Source of the DNA: Nitrosomonas sp. Nm166
Lineage (GTDB): Bacteria; Pseudomonadota; Gammaproteobacteria; Burkholderiales; Nitrosomonadaceae
NCBI RefSeq assembly: GCF_900112825.1
Contig: NZ_FONE01000022.1
Coordinates: forward strand, 1 to 49,129
Reading direction: 5' to 3'
Length of the DNA: 49,129 bases
Both the position numbers and the translations under genes were made by a program. The notes beneath the pieces are model-generated. The model saw only the letters and a list, made by a program, of their open reading frames with translations. It had not been told where the DNA came from and ran no database searches. Shown piece after piece: positions 19,051-28,543 of the stretch (positions within the stretch are counted from its first letter, which is position 1; every line of letters starts with the position of its first letter).

Positions 19051-20445
19051 ATGACGGTACGCACACGATTTGCACCCAGCCCAACAGGCTATCTTCACAT
19101 TGGCGGCGCACGCACAGCTCTTTTCTCCTGGGCCTATGCACGTAGGCATGGTGGTAAGTTTATTTTGCGCATTGAAGATACTGATCAGGAACGCTCTACT
19201 CAGCAATCCACGCAAGCAATTCTTGACAGCATGGCATGGCTGAATTTGAATTATGATGAAGGCCCATTTTATCAAATGCAACGATTACAGCGCTATCATG
19301 ACATTGCCGAGCAATTATTACGTAATAATCAGGCCTACTACTGTTACGCCACCAAGGAAGAATTGGATGAAATGCGGGAACAGCAATTGGCTGCCGGATT
19401 AAAACCCAGATACGATGGACGCTGGCGTGATTCGAAACAAACTCCGCCCACCGGCGTAAAGCCCGTCATTCGCTTCAAGAATCCATTGGAAGGATATGTT
19501 GTACTCAATGATCTCATCAAGGGCCGTATCAGTGTAGCGAATAATGAGCTGGATGACTTGGTGTTATTACGAAGCGACGGAATTCCTACTTATAACTTCA
19601 GCGTAGTGGTGGATGATCTGGATATGAGCATCAGTCATGTCATACGAGGCGATGATCACGTCAATAACACACCGCGGCAGATTAATATTCTCAAAGCGCT
19701 GAATGCGCCGCTACCGGAATATGCGCACGTCCCCATGATCCTGGGTGCCAATGGCGAGCGCTTATCCAAACGCCATGGTGCTGTTTCAGTAACGCAATAT
19801 CAGGAGGATGGTTATTTGCCTGAAGCATTATTAAACTATTTGGCAAGGCTTGGATGGTCGCATGGTGACAAAGAAATATTCAATCGGGAAGAATTGGTTG
19901 AATGGTTTGACTTATCATCGATCAGCCGCTCTCCCGCCAAATTCAACCCTGAGAAGCTGCATTGGATCAATCAGCAGTATCTCAAAAAAACGGATAACTC
20001 ACGCCTCGCTGAATTAGTGGTTCCTTTTCTCAATAAAGATAAGTGCTATATATCCGATGGTCCAAATTTGATGCGTATTGTTGATTTGCTCAAAGAAAGA
20101 GTCAATACCATTGAGGAACTGGCTGACGCGGCTGTTTACTTTTACCGTCCGCTGGAGCCTACGGATGAACTAAAAGCCCAGTATTTTAATGCAGAAACAA
20201 GATCTTTATTGAGCGGCTTGACCGAAAAATTTAATCATATTGAATGGACACGCGAATCTATTCATCATGAAATAAAAACGGCGGCTAATAATCATGATGT
20301 TAAATTACCTAAGATTGCAATGCCATTGAGGATTATAGTAACCGGAGAAACTCATACCCCTTCAATAGATGCTGTATTGGAATTACTGGGTCGTGAAGAA
20401 ACACTTACTCGTATAAATGCCCGTCTTAACGAATTTACCGATTGA
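19051..20445 (+). CDS. gltX: Glutamyl-tRNA synthetase
   Basis: A 464-residue class I synthetase that charges tRNA-Glu. The HIGH-type motif is HIGG (residues 16-19) within PSPTGYLHIGGARTALFSW, and the KMSKS-type motif is LSKRH (238-242). FILRIEDTDQERS and SHVIRGDDHVNNTPRQ are also conserved. The length is normal for a bacterial GltX. The ATG at 19051 begins MTVRTRFAPSPTG, the standard N-terminus, although no strong ribosome site precedes it. Notably, its cognate tRNA-Glu lies 166 bp downstream, after tRNA-Ala. Confidence 0.96.
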   Translation: MTVRTRFAPSPTGYLHIGGARTALFSWAYARRHGGKFILRIEDTDQERSTQQSTQAILDSMAWLNLNYDEGPFYQMQRLQRYHDIAEQLLRNNQAYYCYATKEELDEMREQQLAAGLKPRYDGRWRDSKQTPPTGVKPVIRFKNPLEGYVVLNDLIKGRISVANNELDDLVLLRSDGIPTYNFSVVVDDLDMSISHVIRGDDHVNNTPRQINILKALNAPLPEYAHVPMILGANGERLSKRHGAVSVTQYQEDGYLPEALLNYLARLGWSHGDKEIFNREELVEWFDLSSISRSPAKFNPEKLHWINQQYLKKTDNSRLAELVVPFLNKDKCYISDGPNLMRIVDLLKERVNTIEELADAAVYFYRPLEPTDELKAQYFNAETRSLLSGLTEKFNHIEWTRESIHHEIKTAANNHDVKLPKIAMPLRIIVTGETHTPSIDAVLELLGREETLTRINARLNEFTD

Positions 20446-20452
20446 TCTTTTC

Positions 20453-20481
20453 TTTACAATAAACCGGGGCATCAGTATAAT
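20453..20481 (+). promoter_or_regulatory. Near-consensus sigma-70 promoter for the tRNA pair
   Basis: TTTACA at 20453-20458 and a perfect TATAAT at 20476-20481 are separated by 17 bp. The predicted start lies just before tRNA-Ala. The promoter sits 8 bp after the gltX stop, so the tRNAs have their own strong promoter. Confidence 0.8.
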
Positions 20482-20498
20482 CCTTCTTCCTTTGATCA

Positions 20499-20574
<76 letters not shown>

Positions 20575-20610
20575 GTTTTCTGGATAATACAAAGCTATAA
20601 CAAAATCTTA

Positions 20611-20686
20611 GTCCCCATCGTCTAGAGGCCTAGGACATCGCCCTTTCACGGCGGTAACAGGGGTTCGAATCCCCTTGGGGACGCCA
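20611..20686 (+). tRNA. tRNA-Glu (anticodon TTC)
   Basis: A complete 76-nt cloverleaf with encoded CCA. The acceptor GTCCCCA pairs perfectly with TGGGGAC. The anticodon loop CTTTCAC gives TTC, and the T arm reads GGGGTTCGAATCCCC. It lies 36 bp after tRNA-Ala, probably in the same transcript. Confidence 0.97.
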
Positions 20687-20751
20687 ATAAAAACAAAGGC
20701 TTGTATACGATCAGGCTTTTTTATTTTTCTCATGCGTAATTTGTGTGTAAC

Positions 20752-20988
20752 TTATGAAATAAAAAAGCTAGTATGTTTCTGGTTTTTAACTGTCAAAAAC
20801 CAGCCATAAGCATGGCTCTTGGCACGTTCCTCAGGCTGTTTCTTCCAGCGACATTCAGACTCTTTTAAATGCAGCTCAAAGTTAACTGACACACCGTTAA
20901 ACTTTGCAAGCCGCCGCTTGGTAAAACTCCAAAATGATTCAATACCGTTACTAAAAGCTGCTTTGCAATATGATGCAGTCAGGAACAA
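20752..20988 (-). pseudogene. IS1595-family (ISXO2-like) transposase remnant
   Basis: The frame encodes NGIESFWSFTKRRLAKFNGV and ELHLKESECRWK, the C-terminal signature of ISXO2-like transposases (NGIE-FW ... K-R ... KFNG ... LKE-E-R-N). The upstream two thirds with the catalytic DDE residues are missing: similarity begins abruptly at about SNGIESFW, preceded by unrelated residues. What remains is therefore an inactive 3' fragment on the minus strand. No inverted-repeat ends were found. The rest of the interval from the tRNA to 21201 holds no other gene I can support. Confidence 0.75.
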
Positions 20989-21201
20989 AGTTCTTACACG
21001 ATTGATTGGGTTCGGACAGCATTCCTGGCTTTGCCCTTCATGTACCTTGCGTCAGTCGGCGGCGCAGCCCTTTAATAGTAGCAAGAAAATTAACATAAAT
21101 TATCGCGCAGATTTACGAAAACCAGAGTTCGATATCGTACAGATAAAAAGGATATGAGTCAGTAGATTAAAATTAATAAATGAATCCATAAAGGAAAAGC
21201 A

Positions 21202-21984
21202 ATGAAACCTTGCCTCGCAATCTTAGCTTTCTTTTGTATTGGTTCAATCGCAGCTTGTAGTCCATCTATGCAACCATCTATAAAACCCGAAGGACAAGAG
21301 AAATCCGCAAAAACAAGAGTTCTTGAAACAGGATCTACAATTTTACAAACTGATTCACCTCTAGATCCTTTGAATATCTATCTGGTTGGTTTTCATGTGG
21401 CAAAAGAAGACCCATCTCATCAAATGGAAGCACATCATTTCTGCAATCAAGTTAATGAAGATTTTGCTCAATGCGTGATATTCGATGGTAATACACAGGG
21501 GGCAAATCTAATCGGTGTTGAATATATTATTTCAGAAACATTATTTGAATCCTTGCCCGACAATGAGAAAAAATATTGGCATCCTCATAATTTCGAAATC
21601 TTATCAGGTCAGCTCATTGCTCCTAATCTACCTAATATAGCTGAAATGGAATTGATGAAGGGCAAGATGAACAGTTACGGCAAAACCTGGCATGTTTGGA
21701 ACTCTGCCCCATTTGGAAAAGACGGCGACAAGTTACCGTTCGGTAGCCCCGTTCTGGAATGGTCATTTAACCGAGATGAAGAAGAGATTCCTGGCTTAAT
21801 TGAACAACGGGACCAGCGGTTGGGTGTAAATACTCAGGAGAAACGCCAAGAACGAAATGATTTGACACAGCTTGCAAGACCGCAATCGGGAGTCGATGCA
21901 CTTAAGGAAAAGTTCATTAAATCTACTATGCCTCTTTCTGGAGTAGTAGACAGTGAAGTAATAAATAAAAATTTGTCTAAGTAG
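21202..21984 (+). CDS. DUF1264 lipoprotein
   Basis: A 260-residue predicted lipoprotein. The signal peptide MKPCLAILAFFCIGSIAAC ends with a lipobox-like SIAAC, placing the lipidated Cys at residue 19. The mature part matches DUF1264, the family that includes plant oil-body-associated proteins: DPLNIYLVGFHVAK, HHFCNQVNEDFAQCVIFDGN, LIGVEYIISETLFESLPDNEKKYWHPHN and KTWHVWNSA. The function in bacteria is unknown. GGAAA about 8 nt upstream of the ATG serves as the ribosome site. It appears intact although it stands among decayed transposases on both sides, so it may have arrived with, or simply outlasted, that mobile region. Confidence 0.85.
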   Translation: MKPCLAILAFFCIGSIAACSPSMQPSIKPEGQEKSAKTRVLETGSTILQTDSPLDPLNIYLVGFHVAKEDPSHQMEAHHFCNQVNEDFAQCVIFDGNTQGANLIGVEYIISETLFESLPDNEKKYWHPHNFEILSGQLIAPNLPNIAEMELMKGKMNSYGKTWHVWNSAPFGKDGDKLPFGSPVLEWSFNRDEEEIPGLIEQRDQRLGVNTQEKRQERNDLTQLARPQSGVDALKEKFIKSTMPLSGVVDSEVINKNLSK

Positions 21985-22171
21985 AGATGCATCCTAATTT
22001 TCAAAAATAAAGGATTAGCAATGACAATCTCAAATTCTCAAGAAATGGATCGTGTTTGACATACCCTTCCGATGTTAATAATTTTATTGATTCCTAAATT
22101 TATTCAAATCTAAATAATGAAGAAATCTCTAAAAGAATTGATGAACTGGATAGGAGTGGGATATTGACGTG

Positions 22172-22400
22172 TACTGGAGACTAATGCTGCAAGTTTTGCC
22201 TTATCTTATATTATTAGCTAAGACTGACCACCCAAAATGGCTGTGGTTATCCACCGGTGTGGCAGGATTCTTATTACAGCATGCTTTACATGGCTGATGT
22301 CCACCAGTTTCGGTATTTCGTAGGCTTGGAATTCGGACACAAAGTGAGATCAATCGAGAAAAATATGGCTTAAGGTTGTGCTGTGGGGTGATTTTAAAAA
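22172..22400 (+). pseudogene. Broken DUF2892-type membrane protein
   Basis: One frame reads LPYLILLAKTDHPKWLWLST then GVAGFLLQHALHG, a stop (TGA at 22295-22297, where the family normally has Trp), then CPPVSVFRRLGIRTQSEIN. WLW...GVAGFLLQ-AL-G(W)CP is the pattern of the DUF2892/YgaP-like membrane domain. A single TGG to TGA change explains the break. The N-terminal part is not recognisable, so more damage is likely. The stretch from 21985 to 22171 before it holds no gene I can support. Confidence 0.5.
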
Positions 22401-22685
22401 TCATCCGCAAAATCAATCTTAAAGTTGAGGCAAAGATCGAGCAAGGACCACGCAGTTTTCATCGTGATAAAATGCGTGCAATTTCTAAGCCGCCTGCGCG
22501 GTAACGAATCCTTTTTTGTTAATCAACATGCAAAGATTACCAGGGAAAGAGTAAAATCAACATTGAAAAGTTACTACCCTATGGATGAGAAAATCCGGCA
22601 TTTAGTGGGAGAACGCTGGAGTGATATCAATAGAGCAAAAGCCTGCATCAGATACCGACATTTCATTAGCAAAGAAGCATCAGTG

Positions 22686-22996
22686 TGATGGCAAATAGTC
22701 TGAATCTTTCACGACAAACGATTCGCAAGGCATTAAGGAGTGAGGGGAATCGATATACCAACGTAAAATTCAACCAACACCGAAATTAGGTGCTTTTAAA
22801 TCACAACTAGCTGAATGGCTTGAAAGGATGCGAAATTGCCCAGACGCCAACGCAGGACTGCACAAAGATTATTTGAATGTTTGCAGGTTGAAGGTTATCA
22901 GGGTTCAAAGGTCAGTGCAGCGGTTTGTGCTGGATTGGAAACAACAAGCGCCACATCGGCCATCGGCTAGCCAAGCCTTTGTTCCTCTGGCGTTCC
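22686..22996 (+). pseudogene. IS21-family IstA transposase remnant
   Basis: Successive pieces in three frames match one IstA protein. ANSLNLSRQTIRKALRSEG is the helix-turn-helix, PKLGAFKSQLAEWLER follows after one shift, then RRQRRTAQRLFECLQVEGYQG after another, then VQRFVLDWKQQ and SASQAFVPLAF. At least two frameshifts separate them, and the catalytic core and the istB partner are missing. Similarity ends abruptly near 22996, close to the inner end of the opposing IS5-type fragment, which suggests that one element interrupted or was joined to the other. Confidence 0.7.
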
Positions 22997-23034
22997 TAGC
23001 AGTGAAACCTGTGAGTTTGACTGAAAGGCGCGCT

Positions 23035-23461
23035 ACGCCATGGCAGCCTTTCCTGAGCGTAATGTCGTGCGCTTGTATTTGCTCATTCACCTGCGCTAAC
23101 AATTCATCCCACGCACCTGCTGCCGTCAGCCGGGTTCTGAAGCGCGATAGTACGGAATGTGGTCCGGTACATCATCTTCCAACGACAAACCCAAAAATCG
23201 CATCACGTGCAGATTCGAATTCGCCATGTCTTCCACCGACTCATCGCTTAAACCACCGTTCCAGATTCCTGCCAGCAGCATCTTGAACAGCAGCAATCCA
23301 GAATATGCCGGACGGCTTGCAGCATCCGACACCGGCGCATAATGAACTGCGATCGCTCTCTCTATCGAGTTCCAGTCTATCAATTGATCGATTTGCTTCA
23401 AGAAATTCTCTTTCCGGATACGGCGGGTTACATCGTATTCCAAGAAACTCATATCCATCAC
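23035..23461 (-). pseudogene. IS5-family transposase remnant (5' part)
   Basis: The minus strand encodes the N-terminal DUF772 region of an IS5-type transposase: MSFLEYDVTRRIRKENFLKQ, IDWNSIERAIAVHYAPVSDA, RPAYSGLLLFKMLLAGIWNGG and HVMRFLGLSLEDDVPDH. A frameshift follows near 23150, after which the next frame gives FRTRLTAAGAWDELLAQVNEQ and IQAHDITLRKGCHG. The DDE catalytic half is absent. About 70 bp beyond the start codon the minus strand reads GAGACCTTGCAC (23530-23541), which looks like the outer inverted repeat of such elements. The matching end was not found, so the element is truncated. Confidence 0.8.
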
Positions 23462-23861
23462 TTCAATGCTGTTGTTTTAAAACGTAATTATAATTATATC
23501 ATCCGCCCCATTATCCCAAGATTGTAACCGTGCAAGGTCTCAGATTATATTGAATTTCTGTATTTCCATTTTTAGTTAATAAAATAATATACAGACTTTA
23601 GCTAAATTCAGATTTAACGCTTGATAAGTAAATAAAAAGGCGAAAAATCGAGGCACGAGCCGAGTAAGGGATACAACGCAGACTAGAGGAATAATTCAAA
23701 TCTCGGAGAGGTGGACCATGAACTAAATGAGATGGCACAGGACAAAAGTAATACCATGCTACGAAAATAATTTCCCAAATAAACTATTAAAATAGATAAG
23801 AAACGATGAGACAGTTATCACCTTCTAACGAAGCAATATACTTCATCAACAAGAGATTATC
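23462..23861. other. Non-coding AT-rich stretch
   Basis: This holds the presumed right end of the IS5 remnant (to 23541) and then about 320 bp of AT-rich sequence before the secreted small protein. I see no gene, tRNA or clear terminator. Confidence 0.5.
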
Positions 23862-24191
23862 ATGCTCAAAATTATAAACTTTATATTGACAATTCTTCTA
23901 ACCCTTGCACTTTTACTATTAAGCGTATTTGCTTTAGCGCAACCTACTTCACCATTCAATAAGCATGATGATAGGAAAAAGATAGATCAGAAATCGCAGT
24001 CCACTTCTTCTTCAACCAATGGTACGCAAAATAATCCTGCCTTAGTAAATCCTATAAACCCTTCTGACATGAGCACGCCCCGTTCTACTGTACACCCTTC
24101 CAGCCCTATCGGAATAAACCCCAGCAATCCTGCAGGGGTGGATCAAAGCAGCCCTACTGGTGGGACAGGAGGCTCTTCTGGGTATCAGTAA
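23862..24191 (+). CDS. Small secreted Ser/Pro/Asn-rich protein
   Basis: A 109-residue protein I do not recognise. Residues 4-26 (IINFILTILLTLALLLLSVFALA) form a signal peptide with probable cleavage before QPTSPF. The mature 80 residues are low-complexity, lack Cys and carry a loose repeat of NP or SP with variable spacing (NPALVNPINPSDM, HPSSPIGINPSNPAGVDQSSP), ending GGTGGSSGYQ. No PEP-CTERM sorting tail is present: the C-terminus lacks the PEP motif, the membrane helix and the basic end. A flexible periplasmic or cell-surface peptide is likely. The ribosome site is weak (AAGAG before the ATG), so expression is uncertain. Confidence 0.55.
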   Translation: MLKIINFILTILLTLALLLLSVFALAQPTSPFNKHDDRKKIDQKSQSTSSSTNGTQNNPALVNPINPSDMSTPRSTVHPSSPIGINPSNPAGVDQSSPTGGTGGSSGYQ

Positions 24192-24503
24192 GATTCCTCG
24201 GATATCCTCGCTTTTGATTAATGTCACAAGGATAATCTCGCAGCACTTTGGGCTCGCATTTCTCTTTAATGGAGCTAATCGTTGAGTTAACCGACACTTA
24301 CTCTTGTAACAATGTTAAACCTGAACATTCTTGCCTCCCCTATTCAACCCCTTCCATTCAATTTAATCAAATCAAATATACGATTACTTGAGGCTGAGGC
24401 ATCTGCTTGCACTACAGGCAATCCAAGCGTGACTTTGTTCGCTCAAAAATATATATTATCGTAGAATACTTACTTATTCGCATTATTGTTCAGGGACACC
24501 ATA
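24192..24503. other. Intergenic region upstream of aconitase
   Basis: About 310 bp with no supported gene. The right end carries the aconitase ribosome site (AGGGA at 24492-24496). No regulatory motif was recognised with confidence. Confidence 0.5.
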
Positions 24504-27431
24504 ATGAATCACAATCTATTCAATAGCCTACAGGAACTATCCCTTGCACAAGAAAAAAGTGCGAAATACTATTCAATTCCGGCCTTGGAAAAAAGCGGGG
24601 TTGGAAAAGTTTCCCGCCTTCCAGTCTCTATTCGCATCATTCTGGAATCAGTATTGCGCAATTACGACAACAAAAAAATAAACGAAGCTCATATTCGGCA
24701 ATTGGCAAACTGGCAACCCCATGCTCCAAGAATTGATGAAATACCATTTGTCGTTTCGCGTATTGTTTTGCAAGACTTTACTGGCGTACCTCTTTTAGTG
24801 GATCTGGCCGCCATGCGTAGCGCAGCGATAAAATTAGGAAGAAATCCAAAATTGATAGAGCCATTGGTACCAGTGGATCTAGTAGTTGATCATTCCATTC
24901 AAGTGGACCATTACGGAACTAAAGAAGCACTCCATCGCAACATGGAAATTGAGTTTTCCCGTAACAGTGAACGCTACCAGTTTATTAAATGGGGAATGCA
25001 GGCCTTCGACACTTTCAAAGTGATACCGCCTGGAATTGGTATCGTGCACCAGGTCAATCTTGAATATCTAGCCCGCGGCGTGCATCAAAAAGACGGGCTA
25101 GTCTTTCCGGATACTTTAGTAGGTACCGACTCACATACTACAATGATTAACAGCATCGGCGTTGTCGGCTGGGGTGTTGGCGGCATTGAAGCTGAAGCCG
25201 GTATGCTGGGACAACCGGTTTATTTTCTTACGCCTGATGTAGTGGGTGTTAATTTGACAGGCCGATTACGTGAAGGCGTTACTGCAACTGATCTGGTTTT
25301 AACGATCACCGAAATGTTACGGAAAGCAAATGTAGTCGGTAAATTTGTAGAGTTCTTTGGGGAAGGAACTGCCTCATTGACATTACCTGATCGTGCCACG
25401 ATAGCCAATATGGCTCCTGAATATGGCGCAACCATGGGTTTCTTTCCGATAGATGATGTCACCATCCAATATTTCAAAGATACAGGGCGCACTCAAGAAG
25501 AAATTACAGTATTCCAAGCTTATTTCCAGGCGCAGGAAATATACGGCATTCCTCGACAAGGAGATATCGACTATACACAAGAGCTAACGCTTGATTTGAG
25601 TTCAGTCTCGCCTTCGCTGGCAGGTCCCAAGCGTCCTCAAGATCGCATCGATCTCTCCGCTATTAAGTCTAAATTTACAGAACTCTTCCATAAACCTATT
25701 CAAGAAAGTGGTTATGGAAAACATAATGATGATATCTATCAACGTTATCTAACCCGTTCTTCTGCCCAAGAGCCAGTTGTTAATACTCATATTGGTTCTG
25801 TTAATATGGATGAAAATCGCGGGTCACCGCCTGGTTTACACTCTACTCATGAAACCGACGATCGCCGTTCAACACAGGAAGTTGGTCTGAAAGAACGACG
25901 GATGGTATCCCGCCACATTACTGAAATGACCAGTAACCGCCCGACTCCAAACACGGTCAGTGACTGCACTGATGAATTTAGCGGTTGCTCAGTTGAGCTA
26001 GGTCATGGCGATGTATTAATTGCCGCTATCACTTCCTGCACCAACACATCCAACCCCAGCGTGCTGATCGCGGCAGGCTTATTGGCCAAAAAAGCTGTCG
26101 AGAGAGGACTGTCGGTTAAACGTCATATCAAAACTTCACTGGCACCGGGCTCGCGTATAGTAACAAATTATTTGACCGCCACAGGGTTATTGTCTTACCT
26201 TGAACAACTTGGGTTTAATGTGGCTGGTTATGGTTGCACTACCTGTATCGGCAATACAGGGCCATTGGCTGATCCGATTGAAGAAACCATTGTGGCAAGT
26301 GATTTAGTTTGTGCTGCTGTATTATCAGGAAATCGCAATTTTGAGGCCCGGATTCACTCAAATATCCGAGCCAATTTTTTAGCTTCACCCCCATTGGTGG
26401 TAGCTTACGCCATTGTGGGTACTGTCTTAAAGGATATCACCACCGAACCTCTTGGTATCGGTAAAGACAATCAGCCTGTTTGGCTTAAGGATATCTGGCC
26501 AAGTAGTACAGAAATTCATGCATTGATGAGATTTGCCGCTAACGCAGATACTTTCCGGCAACTGTATAGCAATCTGACCAAGGATCATTTCCTGTGGAAT
26601 AATATCATTTCTGTAACCGGTCAAACTTATAACTGGCCGCAATCCACCTATATTGCCGAACCTCCTTTTTTTCAGAGTTTTTCTCTGCAACCCGCGGTCT
26701 GCAATGGTTCAAATGATATCAAAAATGCCTATGCATTAGGTATTTTTGGTGATTCTGTTACTACAGACCATATCAGTCCGGCTGGCTCGATCAAAGACAC
26801 TTCACCAGCTGGTCGATATTTGCAGGATAACCATGTTGTTAAGGCCGATTTTAATAGCTATGGCGCTCGGCGTGGTAACCATGAAGTGATGATGCGCGGT
26901 ACATTCGCCAATGTACGCATCAAAAATCTTATGATCCCTGGGAGTGAAGGAGGTATCACCCTATATCAAGCTGACAGTGACGAACCTGTACAAATGAGTA
27001 TTTATGATGTCGCCATGAAATATCAGTCCCAAGGAATTCCCACGCTAGTCTTTGGCGGTAAGGAATACGGCACAGGATCCAGTCGCGATTGGGCTGCCAA
27101 AGGAACTCAATTGTTAGGGGTCAAAGCGGTCATTGCAGTCAGCTTTGAGCGCATACACCGCAGCAATTTAATCGGCATGGGAGTTCTTCCATTACAGTTT
27201 AAAGGCAATGACAATGTTCAGTCACTCGGCATTCAAGGTAATGAACAGTTTGATATTCTGGGCTTGGATACCATCTCACCACAAAAAGATATGACCTTGG
27301 TTATCAGAGGTAAAGATGGTACCCGTAAGTCAGTTCCCCTGCTCTGCCGCATTGATACTGCTATAGAAGTGGATTATTACCGGCATGGCGGCATTCTACC
27401 TTATGTGCTCAGAGAATTGATGAATCATTAA
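24504..27431 (+). CDS. acnA: Aconitate hydratase A with an unusual central insertion
   Basis: A cytoplasmic 4Fe-4S enzyme of the TCA cycle that interconverts citrate and isocitrate. The three cluster ligands are present: Cys512 ([10 protein letters not shown]) and Cys578/Cys581 (GCTTCIGN). [40 protein letters not shown] and [18 protein letters not shown] are also intact. The length is 975 residues against about 890 for typical AcnA. The excess lies between [14 protein letters not shown] and [12 protein letters not shown], roughly residues 405-495, and is hydrophilic and rich in Arg, Ser, Thr, Asp and Glu. The ATG at 24504 was chosen because AGGGA lies 7 nt upstream; an in-frame TTG at 24486 precedes that site. 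The enzyme depends on the Fe-S machinery encoded further along. Confidence 0.95.
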   Translation: MNHNLFNSLQELSLAQEKSAKYYSIPALEKSGVGKVSRLPVSIRIILESVLRNYDNKKINEAHIRQLANWQPHAPRIDEIPFVVSRIVLQDFTGVPLLVDLAAMRSAAIKLGRNPKLIEPLVPVDLVVDHSIQVDHYGTKEALHRNMEIEFSRNSERYQFIKWGMQAFDTFKVIPPGIGIVHQVNLEYLARGVHQKDGLVFPDTLVGTDSHTTMINSIGVVGWGVGGIEAEAGMLGQPVYFLTPDVVGVNLTGRLREGVTATDLVLTITEMLRKANVVGKFVEFFGEGTASLTLPDRATIANMAPEYGATMGFFPIDDVTIQYFKDTGRTQEEITVFQAYFQAQEIYGIPRQGDIDYTQELTLDLSSVSPSLAGPKRPQDRIDLSAIKSKFTELFHKPIQESGYGKHNDDIYQRYLTRSSAQEPVVNTHIGSVNMDENRGSPPGLHSTHETDDRRSTQEVGLKERRMVSRHITEMTSNRPTPNTVSDCTDEFSGCSVELGHGDVLIAAITSCTNTSNPSVLIAAGLLAKKAVERGLSVKRHIKTSLAPGSRIVTNYLTATGLLSYLEQLGFNVAGYGCTTCIGNTGPLADPIEETIVASDLVCAAVLSGNRNFEARIHSNIRANFLASPPLVVAYAIVGTVLKDITTEPLGIGKDNQPVWLKDIWPSSTEIHALMRFAANADTFRQLYSNLTKDHFLWNNIISVTGQTYNWPQSTYIAEPPFFQSFSLQPAVCNGSNDIKNAYALGIFGDSVTTDHISPAGSIKDTSPAGRYLQDNHVVKADFNSYGARRGNHEVMMRGTFANVRIKNLMIPGSEGGITLYQADSDEPVQMSIYDVAMKYQSQGIPTLVFGGKEYGTGSSRDWAAKGTQLLGVKAVIAVSFERIHRSNLIGMGVLPLQFKGNDNVQSLGIQGNEQFDILGLDTISPQKDMTLVIRGKDGTRKSVPLLCRIDTAIEVDYYRHGGILPYVLRELMNH

Positions 27432-27594
27432 TAAACCGTAATTAATCCGTATAGCGATTTAATCTCAAGCACATAATAAATAATGATAATTTCTTAAAGA
27501 AACAATCATTCAGAAAAAATGCTATCTATCTTTTAAGAAAAAGGTTTTAAAAATGTCGATAAATATTAAGCAAACCCTTTCAGTAATATCCAGA

Positions 27595-28470
27595 TTACTC
27601 TTTTATTAGATCGTGCAAGTAAGCTTCGAATTCCTCCTTAAGATCAGGATGCTGTAATGCGAATTCTACAGTTGCCTTTAAATAGCCAGATTTACTTCCA
27701 CAATCGAACCGTTTACCCTCAAATTCATAGCCTAGAACTGTTTCTTCTTTTAATAACTTTGCAATTGCATCAGTTAACTGAATTTCATTCCCAGCTCCAC
27801 GTTCTGTCTTCTCTAGAAGTTTAAAAATACGCGGTGTCAGGATATAACGACCAACTACAGCCAAATTGGAAGGCGCCTTATCGATGGGGGGTTTCTCAAC
27901 AATTGCATTGACCTTTGACAAGCGCTCAGCCATTAGTGAACTATCAATAATGCCATAACGATTTGCTGTTTCGCGAGGAACTTGTTCAATTCCTAGTATT
28001 GAGCAATGATGGCGGTTATAGATATCGACCATCTGGTTTAAACATGTTCTCTCGCCAGCATCGATCAAATCATCCGCTAGCAATACCGCAAAGGGTTCAT
28101 CGCCCACCACAGATTGTGCACATAACACTGCATGCCCCAATCCCAACGCTTCAGCTTGTCGAATATAGATACAATCAATATGCGATGGCAGGATGTTGCG
28201 TACAACGTCGAGCATTTCCTGATTACCGCTTGCTTCCAGCTTTGCCTCTAGCTCAAAGGCTTTATCAAAGTGATCAGGGATCGAGCTCTTGTTGCGTCCG
28301 ATAATAAAAATTAACACATCAATCCCTGCAGCGACTGCCTCTTCTGCAGCAAACTGGATCAGAGGTTTATCAACAATCGGTAGCATTTCCTTTGGATTTG
28401 CCTTGGTTGCTGGCAAAAAACGCGTTCCTAATCCGGCAACAGGAAAAACAGCTTTTCTTATCGCTTTCAA
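27595..28470 (-). CDS. galU: UTP-glucose-1-phosphate uridylyltransferase
   Basis: A 291-residue nucleotidyltransferase making UDP-glucose from UTP and glucose-1-phosphate. AVFPVAGLGTRFLPATKANPKEMLPI is the nucleotide-binding opening with the activating Lys. Further motifs are GLGHAVLCA, FAVLLADDLID (metal-binding Asp), IVEKP and GKRFDCGSKSGYLKA. The start is TTG at 28470, with AAGGAG (28480-28485) 9 nt upstream and no ATG nearby in frame. UDP-glucose feeds polysaccharide and lipopolysaccharide synthesis and is the substrate of GalE, encoded 73 bp upstream on the same strand. The two probably form an operon. Confidence 0.95.
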   Translation of the reverse strand: MKAIRKAVFPVAGLGTRFLPATKANPKEMLPIVDKPLIQFAAEEAVAAGIDVLIFIIGRNKSSIPDHFDKAFELEAKLEASGNQEMLDVVRNILPSHIDCIYIRQAEALGLGHAVLCAQSVVGDEPFAVLLADDLIDAGERTCLNQMVDIYNRHHCSILGIEQVPRETANRYGIIDSSLMAERLSKVNAIVEKPPIDKAPSNLAVVGRYILTPRIFKLLEKTERGAGNEIQLTDAIAKLLKEETVLGYEFEGKRFDCGSKSGYLKATVEFALQHPDLKEEFEAYLHDLIKE

Positions 28471-28543
28471 TGTAGATATCTCCTTAATATTAGATATAAA
28501 TCAGGCTAATGCATTTACTGATAAAGCAGGAAAATAATTCAGC

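Noticed and set aside
20690-20735. Terminator after tRNA-Glu
   Set aside because: A T-rich run is present near 20718 but the preceding sequence does not form a convincing stem.
22201-22416. Minus-strand small Cys-rich open frame
   Set aside because: It is antisense to the DUF2892-like pseudogene and shows no homology or ribosome site.
23862-24191. PEP-CTERM substrate
   Set aside because: The C-terminus has no PEP motif, no membrane helix and no basic tail, so it is not an exosortase target by sequence.
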